From Gnetum montanum (taxonomy: Eukaryota; Streptophyta; Gnetopsida; Gnetales; Gnetaceae), in the NCBI GenBank assembly GCA_015680685.1, contig MNCI01000270.1:424421-488420 (forward strand): a DNA stretch of 64,000 bases, given 5' to 3'. Both the position numbers and the translations under genes were made by a program. The notes under the pieces were generated by a model. It saw only the letters and a program-made list of their open reading frames with translations, ran no database searches and was not told the DNA's origin. Of this stretch, positions 35,100 through 46,733 are shown piece after piece. The first letter of the stretch is position 1. Each line of letters opens with the position of its first letter.

Positions 35100-36425
35100 A
35101 GATATTTGTAATATTTGTAAAGACACATGTCAATGTTAACATGATTTTCTCCTAACTTCAGCATGATTTTCTCCTAACTTCATGTATAAGTTACAACTTC
35201 CTAACTTGTTGGGCAAGTAATATCTCCTAACTTGTTGGTCAAGTTATAACTTCCTTACTTGGGAGAGAGGTTAGCTAAGATATTTTGGAATACCTAACTA
35301 CCTTTTGAACCCTATAAAAAGGCTTCAAGGGTTAGAAGGAAAAAGACTCACTACGGGATCACACTCTTAGAGACTTTGGGTCTTGAAAGAGCATTTGTAA
35401 GATGATTTGCTAAAGAAAAGATTTTAGCCTCTTTGTCATAGTCCTATGAGTTATGCTTGTTATTTTTTATTTTGTTTAAATTGTTTAGCTAGTGGTTTAG
35501 ATAGTATCATGCTTGGCAAGTAATTTTGGGATTTTTAGATTGCTCTTATTGTTTCTTGTTGCATAATAGAAGATTTCTATTAAAATTTTGCCATAGAAGA
35601 GCTTGTGTTTGAAAACCTTAAGAGCATTTTAGTATTAAATTTTATTATTGTGCAATGTATAAGAACTACTATTGAGATTGTTGTAAGAGAGCCTTTGCTT
35701 GTAGTCAAGCTGTTGAACGATTCAATAGTCAAGAGGGTTTAGAAAATCTTTGGTATTTTGATAGCACCAGAATAGCTTCTTTTATCTTTAAAGTGAATCT
35801 TCGTGGTATTTCAATCAGAAATTGTCAAGTCTTTTGAAGGTTCTGTTGAATGCAATTGTTGACATCCGTTATCTAGCCAAAATAAAGTCTTGTACGTGAT
35901 AGTTTACGTAGCTAATTTTTGGGTAGCATAGTGGGATTGTCTTGAAGAAATTTCTTATTTGAGCCTTGGAAGTTTGAACAATTTGTAGTTATTGAATTTG
36001 GGATAGCTTTATTGCGAAGTGTTTACTCATATCATTTTACCTTGTTTAAACATTTGAGGTCTTAACACAAATCTGCTTTCTTTTCTATCTATTTCCATTG
36101 AATCTTGCTCTATTTCTAATTTTCTTGTGGAAATATCTTTCTCTGGGGAAAAGTAGAAGTAGATTTGCGGAGTTGTGCTCAAATGTTTTTACAAAATTTT
36201 ATTTGTTACAAGTAGGTATTATAAGGACTGTATAGACTAGGCAATTGAAAAAAATAAGAACTCTCAACAACTCATAGTACTTGGCAAAGTTGGCTGAATC
36301 TCTTTAAGATAAGTCATTTGTAGTTTACACACAACACAATCGTTTCATATTTCACAACCGCACACCGCAACAGCACACACACATACTCACATTAACTACT
36401 GAGTCTATTTGGAGGTATCTGGGCC
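35100..36425 (+). mobile_element. Probable 5' LTR and leader of a Tat-like Ty3/Gypsy element
   Basis: Noncoding sequence ahead of a gag gene, with a TATA box (CCTATAAAAAGGC, TATAAAAA at 35313-35320) preceded by short direct repeats: 35140-35160 is identical to 35162-35182, and CTAACTTGTTGG(G/T)CAAGT occurs twice near 35200-35245. Possible primer-site words GAGGTATCTGGGCC and TTGGTGTTGCCAGAGA lie near 36411-36440. The exact LTR ends could not be fixed, and no 3' LTR was found. Confidence 0.5.
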
Positions 36426-36632
36426 TTGGTGTTGCCAGAGACCAGCAAGCACCTAAATCCTGTTCGAGGACACTCGTTGGCGGTCACGTTTGAAACGATC
36501 GCCAATAGTTCTTTTGGCGCTAGAAGGAGGGCTGAAAATTTAGCCTCTAAGTTCATAAGCCTTATAATTTTAGCACATCAACCATTCTTTGTTACTATAA
36601 AGGCTTAATAAATTAGATACTATTTTTAGTTC

Positions 36633-37619
36633 ATGACCAAGAAGATTGATAGTTTGGAAAAATTAATAGTTTCAAAGGATATTCTTGATTCTAAGATTGA
36701 TTCTTTATCAAAAGAAGAAAAAAAGAAAGTTTTTGAATTGGGAACAAGTAGTGGAGTGAAAACTAGAAGATCACCCATTATATCTGGTTTATCAATTCGT
36801 AAGAGATGATCTAAAAAGTCTAAGAGTTCAACTATCCAAAGGAATAGGATGACAAATCCTTGGCAAAGAGTTACACCATTAGGATTTCAAAATTACAATG
36901 ATATTCCTAAGGTAGTTTACAAATAGTTGCCTAACCCTTTCATTCTTGGAAAAGCTTATTTAGCTGAAGAATATATTCACATGTTTGAGTTAGCTTTAGC
37001 TCATGCAAATATTCAACATCAAGATCAAGCTTGTAGGTTGTTTGTATCAAATTTAAAGGATATGGCTCAGATTTGGTATTCGAACTTACCAAGTAATAGT
37101 ATTACAAGTTGGGATGACATGAAGAATCTTTTCTTAGCCCAGTTTGGTAATCAATTAGATCAACAACAACTATACTATGGGCTAATACAAGCTAAGCAAG
37201 GAGTTAAAGAGTCAATTAGAGATTTTAACATCAAGTTTCAACGAATTTGTGGACTCTTTCAAAGACAATATAGACCATCAGAAGAAATGCTTAAAGAAAC
37301 TTATCTTAAGGCTGTCAACCCCAACATTTCAATTTGGTTAAGGAGAACTCCAAACTTAACTACACTAAATGACTACTTTAGTGAAGCTATACAGTTAGAA
37401 AAATAGTTGAACTTGAATCCTGAAGAAAATATTGCAATTCAAAAAAGAGAAGAAAGAGTTATGATTCCTATGCAAGATTTAGCACAATTTAAAGCTTTAC
37501 CAAGTCCATCTCATGTTAAGATAGAGCAAGAACATGAAAGGGTAGAATCTGAAGAAGGACAATTAATGAGAGATATGTCTAACAAGATAGTGAAACTTGA
37601 AAAAGCTTTAGCAAGAGTT
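36633..37619 (+). pseudogene. gag of the Tat-like element
   Basis: One frame from ATG 36633 runs to the N gap, interrupted by stops near 36810, at 36924-36926 and at 37404-37406. The core has YIHMFELALAHANIQHQDQA, FVSNLKDMAQIWYSNLPSNS, ITSWDDMKNLFLAQF and GVKESIRDFNIKFQRI, the standard retrotransposon gag domain with its WYxxLPxxSIxSWxxLxxxFLxQF pattern. A C-terminal helical, charged stretch follows. With so few stops it is younger than the Athila-like copies. Confidence 0.85.
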
Positions 37620-38502
37620 NNNNNNNNNNNNNNNNNNNNNNNNNNNNNNNNNNNNNNNNNNNNNNNNNNNNNNNNNNNNNNNNNNNNNNNNNNNNNNNNN
37701 NNNNNNNNNNNNNNNNNNNNNNNNNNNNNNNNNNNNNNNNNNNNNNNNNNNNNNNNNNNNNNNNNNNNNNNNNNNNNNNNNNNNNNNNNNNNNNNNNNNN
37801 NNNNNNNNNNNNNNNNNNNNNNNNNNNNNNNNNNNNNNNNNNNNNNNNNNNNNNNNNNNNNNNNNNNNNNNNNNNNNNNNNNNNNNNNNNNNNNNNNNNN
37901 NNNNNNNNNNNNNNNNNNNNNNNNNNNNNNNNNNNNNNNNNNNNNNNNNNNNNNNNNNNNNNNNNNNNNNNNNNNNNNNNNNNNNNNNNNNNNNNNNNNN
38001 NNNNNNNNNNNNNNNNNNNNNNNNNNNNNNNNNNNNNNNNNNNNNNNNNNNNNNNNNNNNNNNNNNNNNNNNNNNNNNNNNNNNNNNNNNNNNNNNNNNN
38101 NNNNNNNNNNNNNNNNNNNNNNNNNNNNNNNNNNNNNNNNNNNNNNNNNNNNNNNNNNNNNNNNNNNNNNNNNNNNNNNNNNNNNNNNNNNNNNNNNNNN
38201 NNNNNNNNNNNNNNNNNNNNNNNNNNNNNNNNNNNNNNNNNNNNNNNNNNNNNNNNNNNNNNNNNNNNNNNNNNNNNNNNNNNNNNNNNNNNNNNNNNNN
38301 NNNNNNNNNNNNNNNNNNNNNNNNNNNNNNNNNNNNNNNNNNNNNNNNNNNNNNNNNNNNNNNNNNNNNNNNNNNNNNNNNNNNNNNNNNNNNNNNNNNN
38401 NNNNNNNNNNNNNNNNNNNNNNNNNNNNNNNNNNNNNNNNNNNNNNNNNNNNNNNNNNNNNNNNNNNNNNNNNNNNNNNNNNNNNNNNNNNNNNNNNNNN
38501 NN
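37620..38502. other. Assembly gap of 883 Ns
   Basis: Unsequenced. It lies between gag and RNase H of the Tat-like element, where the rest of gag and probably the protease should be. Long frames read through the Ns are artefacts. Confidence 0.99.
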
Positions 38503-39336
38503 TTTGATGGTTCATGTAATTCAAAAGGTGCAAGAGTCGGTATAGTTATATTAAGGAATGATTCACCTAAAATTCTCAAAGAAATTCATCTATCTTTCCC
38601 TTGTACTAACAACAAGGCTGAGTATGAAGCTTTATGTATTGGTATAAGAATAGCTCTAGACAAAAAGATCAGAGTAATCACTATAAAAGGAGACTCAAGA
38701 TTAGTTTGTGAACAAGTAAAGGGTAACTGTGTAGTAAAGAGCTCATTCTTAAGACCTTATAAGCAACTTGCTTATAAGATGTTAGATCAGTTTCAACATT
38801 ACCGAATAGAGCATATAAACAGAGCAAAGAATCTTATAACGGATAATTTGGCAAAGGCAGCTTCATCATTGGATATGAAAATAATAGAAAGTTACAAAGA
38901 TGTCGTGATTGAAGAAGAACATCAGCCATCAGTACCAGATAATATAAGACATTTACAAGTATTTGAAGATGATGATCAAGTACTAAGATTTATGAAAAAC
39001 AAACAAGAATTTGAGGGTCAAGTAATACCCGAAACATCATCAGAATCCAAAGTTAATTTCATTCCAAAAAGGATGATTGACTTTGAACAAGAGTTCAAGA
39101 AAAATTTACTTACTGGAAAGGATATACAAAATTCAGATAGTCAAGCTTTCGACGTAGTGAATTTTGGAATAGACAAAATACCAAAGATGTTGAATGTTAC
39201 AAAGGAAAGAGATTCGAGTTTCAAGCAAAACTTGTTAACATGTCTAAGAGATAATTTGGACAATTTTGCTTGGTCTTATGATGATGTTAAATATTTTAGG
39301 CAAGATGTGATAACACATAAAATTTCTTTAATATAA
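38503..39336 (+). CDS. Archaeal-like RNase H followed by pre-RT linker (partial)
   Basis: The frame is open from the gap to a stop at 39334-39336. Residues FDGSCNSKGARVGIV, NNKAEYEALCIGIRIA, IKGDSRLVCEQVKG and ITDNLAKAAS give the D-E-D-D catalytic set and spacing of the archaeal-like RNase H (aRH) known from Tat-lineage plant elements. About 150 residues of charged linker follow, then SFKQNLLTCLRDNLDNFAWS and YDDV...VITHKISLI, the usual segment that precedes Ty3/Gypsy RT. RT sequence resumes just after the stop. In the known Tat order aRH comes after RT; here it comes before. Confidence 0.75.
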   Translation, partial: FDGSCNSKGARVGIVILRNDSPKILKEIHLSFPCTNNKAEYEALCIGIRIALDKKIRVITIKGDSRLVCEQVKGNCVVKSSFLRPYKQLAYKMLDQFQHYRIEHINRAKNLITDNLAKAASSLDMKIIESYKDVVIEEEHQPSVPDNIRHLQVFEDDDQVLRFMKNKQEFEGQVIPETSSESKVNFIPKRMIDFEQEFKKNLLTGKDIQNSDSQAFDVVNFGIDKIPKMLNVTKERDSSFKQNLLTCLRDNLDNFAWSYDDVKYFRQDVITHKISLI

Positions 39337-39655
39337 AGTTGTAAAATAGTCAAGCAAAAACAAAGGAAATTTAATCCATTATTTGAACCAGCTATGGAAA
39401 CCGAAATCAAGAAGTTGTTGCAAGCACGAATCATGTATCTAGTACGATATTCAACATGGCTTGCTAGCCTTGTTCCAGTGAGAAAGAAAAATGGTGATAT
39501 AAGGCTTTGTGTAGACTTTAGAAATTTGAATGATGCCTCAAAAAAGGATAAGTATCCACTTCCAAGAATTGATGAGATGCTGATTAAAGTCACAGGTTGT
39601 CAAGTATATTCTTTCTTAGATGCTGATATCAAACCATACTATTTACACATTTTGT
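39337..39655 (+). pseudogene. Reverse transcriptase start, truncated (Tat-like element)
   Basis: It continues the upstream frame with FNPLFEPAMETEIKKLLQA, VPVRKKNGDIRLCVDFRNLN, KYPLPRIDEML and VYSFLDAD. Element sequence then ends near 39630-39655, before the YxDD active site. RNase H, integrase and 3' LTR of this element are absent. Confidence 0.8.
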
Positions 39656-39689
39656 TGTAGACTGTGTTATAATCCATGGATGGTACCAA

Positions 39690-40085
39690 TGTTATTGTCG
39701 AGGATGTTATTCAATAATCATTGATTATTGTCTTCCTACTTAGAATAGTAGAAGCTCTATTACATATGATTATGATATTTGTTTAGCATTTTAATAAACT
39801 AATGAAAAATATAGAAATTAAGCTAATAAATAGAAAAGTAAATTCTATTCTAGCCTAAGGAAGATAGGTATTCATTCCTAACTTGCTGTAAACACTCTAA
39901 ACTTATGCATCCACTAGCACTATGTTATTGGGGAAACCAAAAAATAAGGCTACTAGGATTACCAAATGTTTATGTGTTACACTCAAAGTTGGTTATACTT
40001 ATTTCATAAAACTATTAACATATATGCAAAAATAAATCATTACTTTAAGTACATTGGAAAGTAAATGACATAGAGAAGCAAATGT
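39690..40085 (-). mobile_element. LTR fragment, Athila-like family
   Basis: Reverse-strand words shared with the full LTRs include TTGTCTTCCTACTTAGAATAG, ACTAGGATTACCAAATGT and ACTCAAAGTTGGTTATACTT. Neither LTR terminus is present. Confidence 0.65.
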
Positions 40086-40465
40086 TTGGAAAGTAAATTT
40101 AATCACTCAACTTTTTCTATATCACGTAACCATGCCTCAACCTTATCAAAATCTATTACCCCTATAAACTTGGAAGGATTAAGCTTCATGAATGTTTGGA
40201 TTAGATTTCTAAGATCACTTAATCCTTGTTGACTTTAATTGCCTAAATTTTGGGCTTACAATTGGGCTTGTTATTGTTGCATTCCTTGAGCCATCATTTT
40301 CATAAAAGTAGTCATCATGGTAGTAGGGTTTATGTTCCCATTCATGTAATTTCCCAAAGAATTCTAAGTTGGGATTGAGGCCTATTATTCATTGATACTT
40401 CGTCATGGACCTCTTCATGATCATCTTGAGTAACCTATGATTCTCATCCCTTGGAGGCATCTCAA
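40086..40465 (-). pseudogene. gag N-terminus of a chromovirus-like element
   Basis: On the minus strand from ATG at 40465 the sequence ends in FMKLNPSKFIG...DFDKVEAWLRDIEKVE, the typical FxxLNPPxFxGxxxPxxAExWLxxIEK start of the Tekay/Del gag core. Upstream it is degenerate with stops. The LTR at 40475 lies ten bases upstream of its ATG. Confidence 0.6.
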
Positions 40466-40474
40466 AATCCCTAG

Positions 40475-41435
40475 TGATGAGTGGTGAGAGGTACCCCTAT
40501 GCCCAACCATACAAATCATGAAGCATTCACACATGATCTAGTCAAATTCCGTAGACTCTATGTGTTCTGGTACACTAGTATTTTAGGAAGTGAACCTTGC
40601 CCTAACAGTCATTTGTTGTCTTCTCAATTACACTTGTGATGTACAAAGGTATGGTTAAGTGTAATCAAGGCATATGAATTTTATTATTTTATGTTTTATG
40701 TTCCTAGTGCTTAAAGTAGAGAAATGAAGTAATTTAATAACTAATTTAATTTAACTAGTTAACTAATCTCTAACTAGTTCTAACATAAGCATTAGGTCCC
40801 ACTTTCCATACACGTCTTGAACCCACGTATCCACTACTAGGATTACCAAGTGCTATGCTACTAGGTGAACCAAGCAATAACGTTATTGGGATTACCAAGT
40901 GAATATGTGTTTATGCTCAAAGTGGTTGTACTTATGTGTTTAATTTATTTAGCTTAATTAATTAACTAATCACTTGAAGTCTAATTTAGCTTAATTAATT
41001 ACATAATTAATGAAAATAATAAATTCATAAATAAATTATTAATCTATTCTAAGTGTTGCAAGGGTTGATCAAAATTCTCATCTTTATTACTATTCATAGT
41101 GGTGTGGTTTAGGTACAACAATGCTTAAATAAAGATCCATACACTTTCTAACTCCTGTTGTGGTCACTCAAACAAATATTCTAACTTTCAAATGAAAAAA
41201 CTGTAAGAGCTTTGCTATAAGTATTATAAGACTCCATAAAAATGGGTGGTGAGTGCGTATTTATAGATTTTATTCAAGAGCTATGTTGATGGGGCCCCAT
41301 AGATGCAGCAAATGCTATGTTGACGTGACCCTATCGATACGGTAACACCACGTAGATGGGGCTACATCAACGAGGTCCTATCGATGAGGCTATGTCGACA
41401 AGGGTTCATCAATGTGACACAATGATGATTCATCA
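40475..41435 (-). mobile_element. 3' LTR of reverse element D (Athila-like)
   Basis: Plus-strand ends are TGATGAGTGG and GATTCATCA. A polypurine tract (minus-strand GTGGGGGTA) abuts it at 41436, so it is a 3' LTR with the element body to the right. U3 (41280-41410) has CpG-decayed GGGGCCCC/TCGAT repeats. The left flank is CCTAG (40470-40474); the matching right-hand target copy was not found because the other end of the element is lost. Confidence 0.88.
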
Positions 41436-41758
41436 TACCCCCACAACTGAATGAAAACTCATCCTCAAGTTCTTTTACAAAATTGAAAAGGTATGGAATT
41501 ATTGATTGACTCTTGACATAACAAACTAACTTGACAAAATTGATTGCATAAGTGTACAAATCAACAACATGAGAAAAATTGTGGTGTTCATGATACAAAA
41601 TTGAACACCATGACATGATTACAAAAAACTAGATAGCACATTCTCTAATGGCATGAAGGTAGTTAAGAAGATCAAGCAGTGCTAGGCAGTGGAGGTTCCT
41701 GAGGTTTTGAAGGACCTTTGTCAACTTCAGACATGTGTAGTATCTGAGGAAATTGTGG

Positions 41759-44535
41759 CTATCCTACTATAGCTGCAACCTTCAGTGGAAGGTGAAAAGC
41801 ATATAGTAATGCTTTTATCTTCTTCTCCTTACTCTGGGGATCATTCATAGTCCACATGGCATTGCCAATGTGGGCTGGAATGGGGATATCCCATGGATAA
41901 GGCATTACCAGAAACAACTCTTTAATGTTGATAAACCAGGTAGCAAATTTTTTGTGTTTGACATCGAATGCCTTTATTGTGTTTTGTAGCTTATGGTAGT
42001 TATTCATCCTTCTAGCTAGGTTCTCAGTAATGGATCTCTGATCAGTGTATTTGCCCTTGAGAACCTTGAGTTTAGTGTTTTCCATCGTAAGCTTTTTCTT
42101 GGTGTCCTTGTGATGCTTGAACTTAGCCTCATACAAAAATACAAGTTGGCCACCTACTTTTCTAGTTTTGACCACGGCCATTTGGTAGTCAACATAGCCA
42201 AATTTGCATATCAGAGATTGACAAGCTTTATGTATTTTTTCATCTCCTCAATCTACAACTCCTTCATGTAGATTTCTATCTTATTGTAGGCATTTATCCC
42301 ATTAATGATAGGTTTCCATAATTCATGTCCTTACTGAAGTTGCTAGAGGGTTTCATTTACTTTATCTTTCATCAATTAGATATGCTTTTTATCAACTTCT
42401 TTCTGTAGACCAACTTGATCTCTGTAATGATCCTTGACTCTCTCAAATTTGAGAGCAGTTGATTTCCAACAGTCTACCTCTATTGTAGTCTTTTGGTGAA
42501 GGGCACAGACCTCTTCCATGGAGAGGTTTCTATTTTTAGTTGCCAATCTCCTTAGCTCTATGTTCACTTTGGCTAGTTGCTTGTGTTGTTGATGGATAAA
42601 GTTGATCAACTATTATTTATGTTCATCAACATTTCATAGGGGATGGTACTTTGTGGTCAATTGCACACTCTCCTAGTGGGTTATATCCAAGGCCTTCTAA
42701 ATTTTGTGTTGGGTAGCCTCTACCAAGGATCAATAGAACATTGGCATCTCTATGGTACCCTTAACCCCTTTTAGTCTGATGTGAAGTTATTCAAGAGCTT
42801 CATCTCTTGTTAATGCTAGGTTGAGAAATGTAGAGTCAACAATTTGGGCTCTTAATTTAGCAACTTTAGTAGCCAAGTGTTCGTTCAACTTCTTGGTTGT
42901 TTCAAGTTGCCCTTCCAAGATAATGTTTTTGCCCCTTGCCTCTAGTAGCTCTGACTGGGTTGTGGTAATATTATTTGGAAGATTAAAGACATATGGAAGT
43001 GGTTGTTTGGTTATCGCTAGTCAGTCCAGTAGTTCTTCATACTGTACTACACTTAATTTGCTACTTATGGTTCCTATAGATGTATAGACATCTTTGAGTG
43101 TAGTGAAGTTTGGTATAGATACCACATGTGCATTGAGTGTTTTGGCAATCCTATTAGCAACCACCTCTACTACTGTCTCTTGCCCTTGGTGTTGCATCAC
43201 TAGTACTATTGCCTCCTTGCCTTCCTCCAAGCACACCAAGAAGGTTGCGACATTTCTAGAAATTTTTGGAAGCGGTTGATGTTCTATGAGAGATACCATG
43301 ACCTCTTTAGTGCTAGGGTTTGATCTTGTAGATAATTGCATTGGTTGGAATGAGAAAATGGATCCACCTCCCCCCCATCAGGCTGACTATTTAGGCCACC
43401 TTATTTAGGTGACTCATCATTGGTTGGTACATAAATGGATCCTTGGCACTCATGCTTGCTTGTTGCTCTTATTTACGTAAAAAGCCATTCTCAGTATTCG
43501 AGCAACCATTTGGTTGTTACAGTGATGTATGACAATTTTTTGAGTGGTAGAGGGAGGTGGTGGTTGCTACTCCTCTTCTCGAATGATCATTGCACGTGTC
43601 TTATCTTTCATCATCTTTGTCCAATTAGTGGTCGGAGCATGCTTGATAACATCATTTGTATAACAAACTATTCCTCCCATTCGATAGAGGTTTCTAATGA
43701 AGCATGGAAAGGGGAGTGCCTTCCTTCCATGTTCATTCTCTTTAAATCACTTTTCCATCTCCAGATAGATTAGCTATGAAAGGTCAATAGGGAATCTCCT
43801 ACTTAGAGCAACACACACAGAGGTAGAAAAGGTAGTGATTTTGCTAGGGCTTACCATAGGGTTTAGGTGAAAGGTTGCAATCTTTTAGTGGATCCTTTCT
43901 ACTATTGTGAGCATGCCAAACTCCTTGCAGTCAACACCATAGCATTGTTGAACCCATTCCTTTTTGATGTTGGGGTCTACCTACATCCAAATCTTAGTGA
44001 GATGTGCTCCAATTTTTAGAAACCCAAGCACTTTAGGAAATGGCTTACACCAAGTAGGACATTGAGATGTCCTTGATTTTGACTGTCAAGCTGGCTACCT
44101 ATTGTTCCAGAATAAGAATGTCTCTCCCATGTACCACTCCCTAGTGGAAGTGATAAGTGGCCACATGGGAGAGGTCTTTAGTTAGTCCTATACTTCTTTA
44201 GGTTCTTGCTCTGGGAAAGAGCCAAAGTTTAACTCCTAGAGCACTATTTTTTGGACCTCTCTTGATTTGATTTGATTTAGGCAAGCTTCTATTAAGGTCA
44301 CCTCGACGTTTGCTTGATAAGCTAGTGCCTCATCCTAGTGGGAATGCTCTATTGTTGCTGCTGGTTCTAGAATTTGATGAATAGATTCCACTTCGGCCTC
44401 TTCCCTAAGAAGACCTATGGCATGGATTGCAACTGGTTCTTCCTAGGCTTATTCTTGGTCCCTTCCCATTCTAGGACATTTCCTCCTTGGTTGATATGAT
44501 CCTCCTTCCTACATGTGTTTGCCTTTTGGTGCCAT
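41759..44535 (-). pseudogene. ORF2 of element D
   Basis: It starts ATGGCACCAAAAGGC at 44535 and ends at a stop at 41759-41761. The N-terminal half resembles the plant transposon protein domain. The middle has EVMVSLIEHQPLPKISRNVA and TTLKDVYTSIGTISSKLSVV (43021-43341). The C-terminal half is coiled coil (LRRLATKNRNLSMEEVCALH at 42376-42609; EAKFKHHKDTKKKL and ARRMNNYHKLQNTIKAFDVK at 41759-42181) ending in a Trp/Pro segment, MPYPWDIPIPAHIGNAMWTM. Length is about 925 codons including breaks. The frame is open over longer stretches than in B. Confidence 0.65.
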
Positions 44536-45365
44536 TTGTAGTCACAACACATCTATGGATTAGTAGATATAATGTGTAACTTTAAATTTTTGAATACCTT
44601 CTCTCATTAGTTAGTTACACTTTAGCTAAGGTTGGACCATGGTAGATAGATTATTTGATTAATTAATTATCATTATAGTGTCACCAGAGCTCATTGGAAG
44701 GGTTTAACTTCTGTAATTTGATCTTTAAGTATTTATTTCTTAGTTAAAAATTTATGGGAGTTAGAAAAATGGTGAAAAAGTTTTTACTAAAAATAGCACA
44801 TTTGTGGCCCCCACGACTAAGAGATTACCTTCAGTAGCTACAGGGTCAAATAACAGAGTAATTTGGATAAAAGGTTAGGAAGTTATAGGCTCGGGAAGGG
44901 TTTGGACCCTGAAAATTTGAAAAACTCCCTTTGCATTTATGAGCAAATGTAAAAATTTCAAAGTGGGGTCATGCATATGTATACTATTTTTGCACTATGT
45001 CAATAGGGCTATGTATATGGGGCCTCTTAAACACATCTACTTCATCGATGGGGCCTCGTATATGGGGTCCATAAACAAATTTTGAATTATGAATATCTTG
45101 AAAAATACAAGGAATTTTTCAATAAATTTGGGGTCCATGAAGTCCCAGGAAAGTCAAGAATATGATGAAATCATTGAAGAGAGTCTTTGAAAGCTGAAAA
45201 ATTCAAAAAATTGATGGAGAATGTGTGTATATAACAAAATATGTAAAGGAGCACATGGTTTGACGTAGAAGATGGGTGTATGAAAGATTCTGATTGTTAG
45301 AATGCTTAAGGATAAGGTACTTAACAAATCCAACTAAGAGATATGCAAGTGATCCTCCCCATAGT
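44536..45365 (-). other. Leader of ORF2, element D, with U3-like promoter block
   Basis: Matches the B and E leaders. A minus-strand block at about 44985-45075 has CCCCATATACGAGGCCCCATCGATG..., GAGGCCCCATATAC and ATAGTATACATATGC, the U3-type repeat and TATA-like arrangement. The last bases before ORF2 read TACAA, where B and E have TATAG and A has TGCAG, so the acceptor-like AG is lost here. The block ends at CCCATAG (45365), beyond which the copy diverges from E. Confidence 0.6.
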
Positions 45366-46733
45366 TGTTGACCTTGATTACTAGGAAATCAGTAGGATAA
45401 GATCACCCACAAATAGTGTCATAATGTCTTTGACCAGTCCCAATGAAATAGTGATGGATTGATCTACCAAATCCGATATAATATTACTCTTCTTAATAGG
45501 TGGTATGTTCTAGGTAGTATGCATCTTATGAGAAATCAAGTTCATACTAGAACTTGAATCAATAAGAGCTTTGCATGGTTCATTCCCAGTAATCTACAAA
45601 TAAATAAGAGGACTTATAGGATCAACTAATTTCTTCAAAAGGTTGCCAGCCCAGATCTAATCAGATATGGCATGGGTGAGCATAACGGTATGGATTTTGG
45701 ATAGAATTTGGCTGAAAGGGAACTTGATAGAATGGTTTGTAGAGGATGAAGCAGGAGCAAGGTGATCAGCCACCTAAGTCTATGGCTTAGTAGGGCTATT
45801 GGATCAGAAGAAGGATCTTTTACAAGAATGAGGTTTCAAAGCCCTCAGTTGATGAATCAGTTGCAACTTGATGACCTTGGTAGCATTACATTATTGTAGT
45901 TGGAATAGAAGTTCATCTTGCATAGATAGAATAGGTAGTAGTTGGGTTGAGGGTGGAGGAACAAGTGCATGAATAGGAGGAGGATAAGGATGAAATGTGG
46001 CATCCCTCTTGAAATGTGGAGAATGAGCTCTGTAGTATTTAGGAGGGTAGTAGTGATGTTAGAAAGGAGAAACATGACTAGAAGAGTCACTTGGAGATAG
46101 AGGTAGCTGAATGTAATACCCATATGGATTTGGTTACCTATAAGAGTATTGCTACCTTGGTGGTAGCATCCCCCATAACTATGGTTGGTGCCAATGTTGT
46201 TATTGCTTGTATAGTTATGATGGAGTTCCACTTGGATAATATTGTTATTGTTGATGGAACTATCTAGGATTGCCTTTAGGATAAGGCAATCTTCTGGGTG
46301 TTTGGCTTCTTGCTAGTCATGGATTTAGAGCATACATCCTAGACTCTTGTAAGTGTGACATGATGGGGCAACATCCCTTAGGATGTTCATATTGGTAGAT
46401 GTTACACCCACCATCATCATCTGATTTAGTTTCCACAACTTCATCTACTGTAGCAACCTTGCCCTTACCCCTTTGTTAGGCACGTTTAGCTTCTTTTTAC
46501 CTTCTATGGTTATGATCACTACTTTGCTCTCTCAATTCTTCAGTGATTTTTAGAGTAGTTTGGAATTTTTCATCAAATGAATCCCACATTTTATCCACCT
46601 TGGCTAAAATTTTAAACAGATTTTTGAATCAGCAAGGTCTTTCTTTTTACTACCTCATCAAGAGGTGATTCCTCCTTGTTGTCACAAAATTGAACCTTCT
46701 GTTTTATAATAGAAGGATCCCTATTGCAAAGGT
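45366..46733 (-). pseudogene. Protease/gag fragment, Athila-like, reverse
   Basis: From right to left it reads the end of gag (ESPLDEVVKRKTLLIQK at about 46625-46680; the MELHHNYTSNNNIGTNHSYG shadow frame at 46180-46231 matches the same shadow frames in A and B), then the Pro-rich linker and protease start (45500-45680). It is bounded on both sides by deletion junctions, so RT, RNase H and integrase are gone. Confidence 0.65.

Noticed and set aside
37407-38579. Long frames of 323-366 codons over 37407-38579
   Set aside because: They consist almost entirely of Ns.
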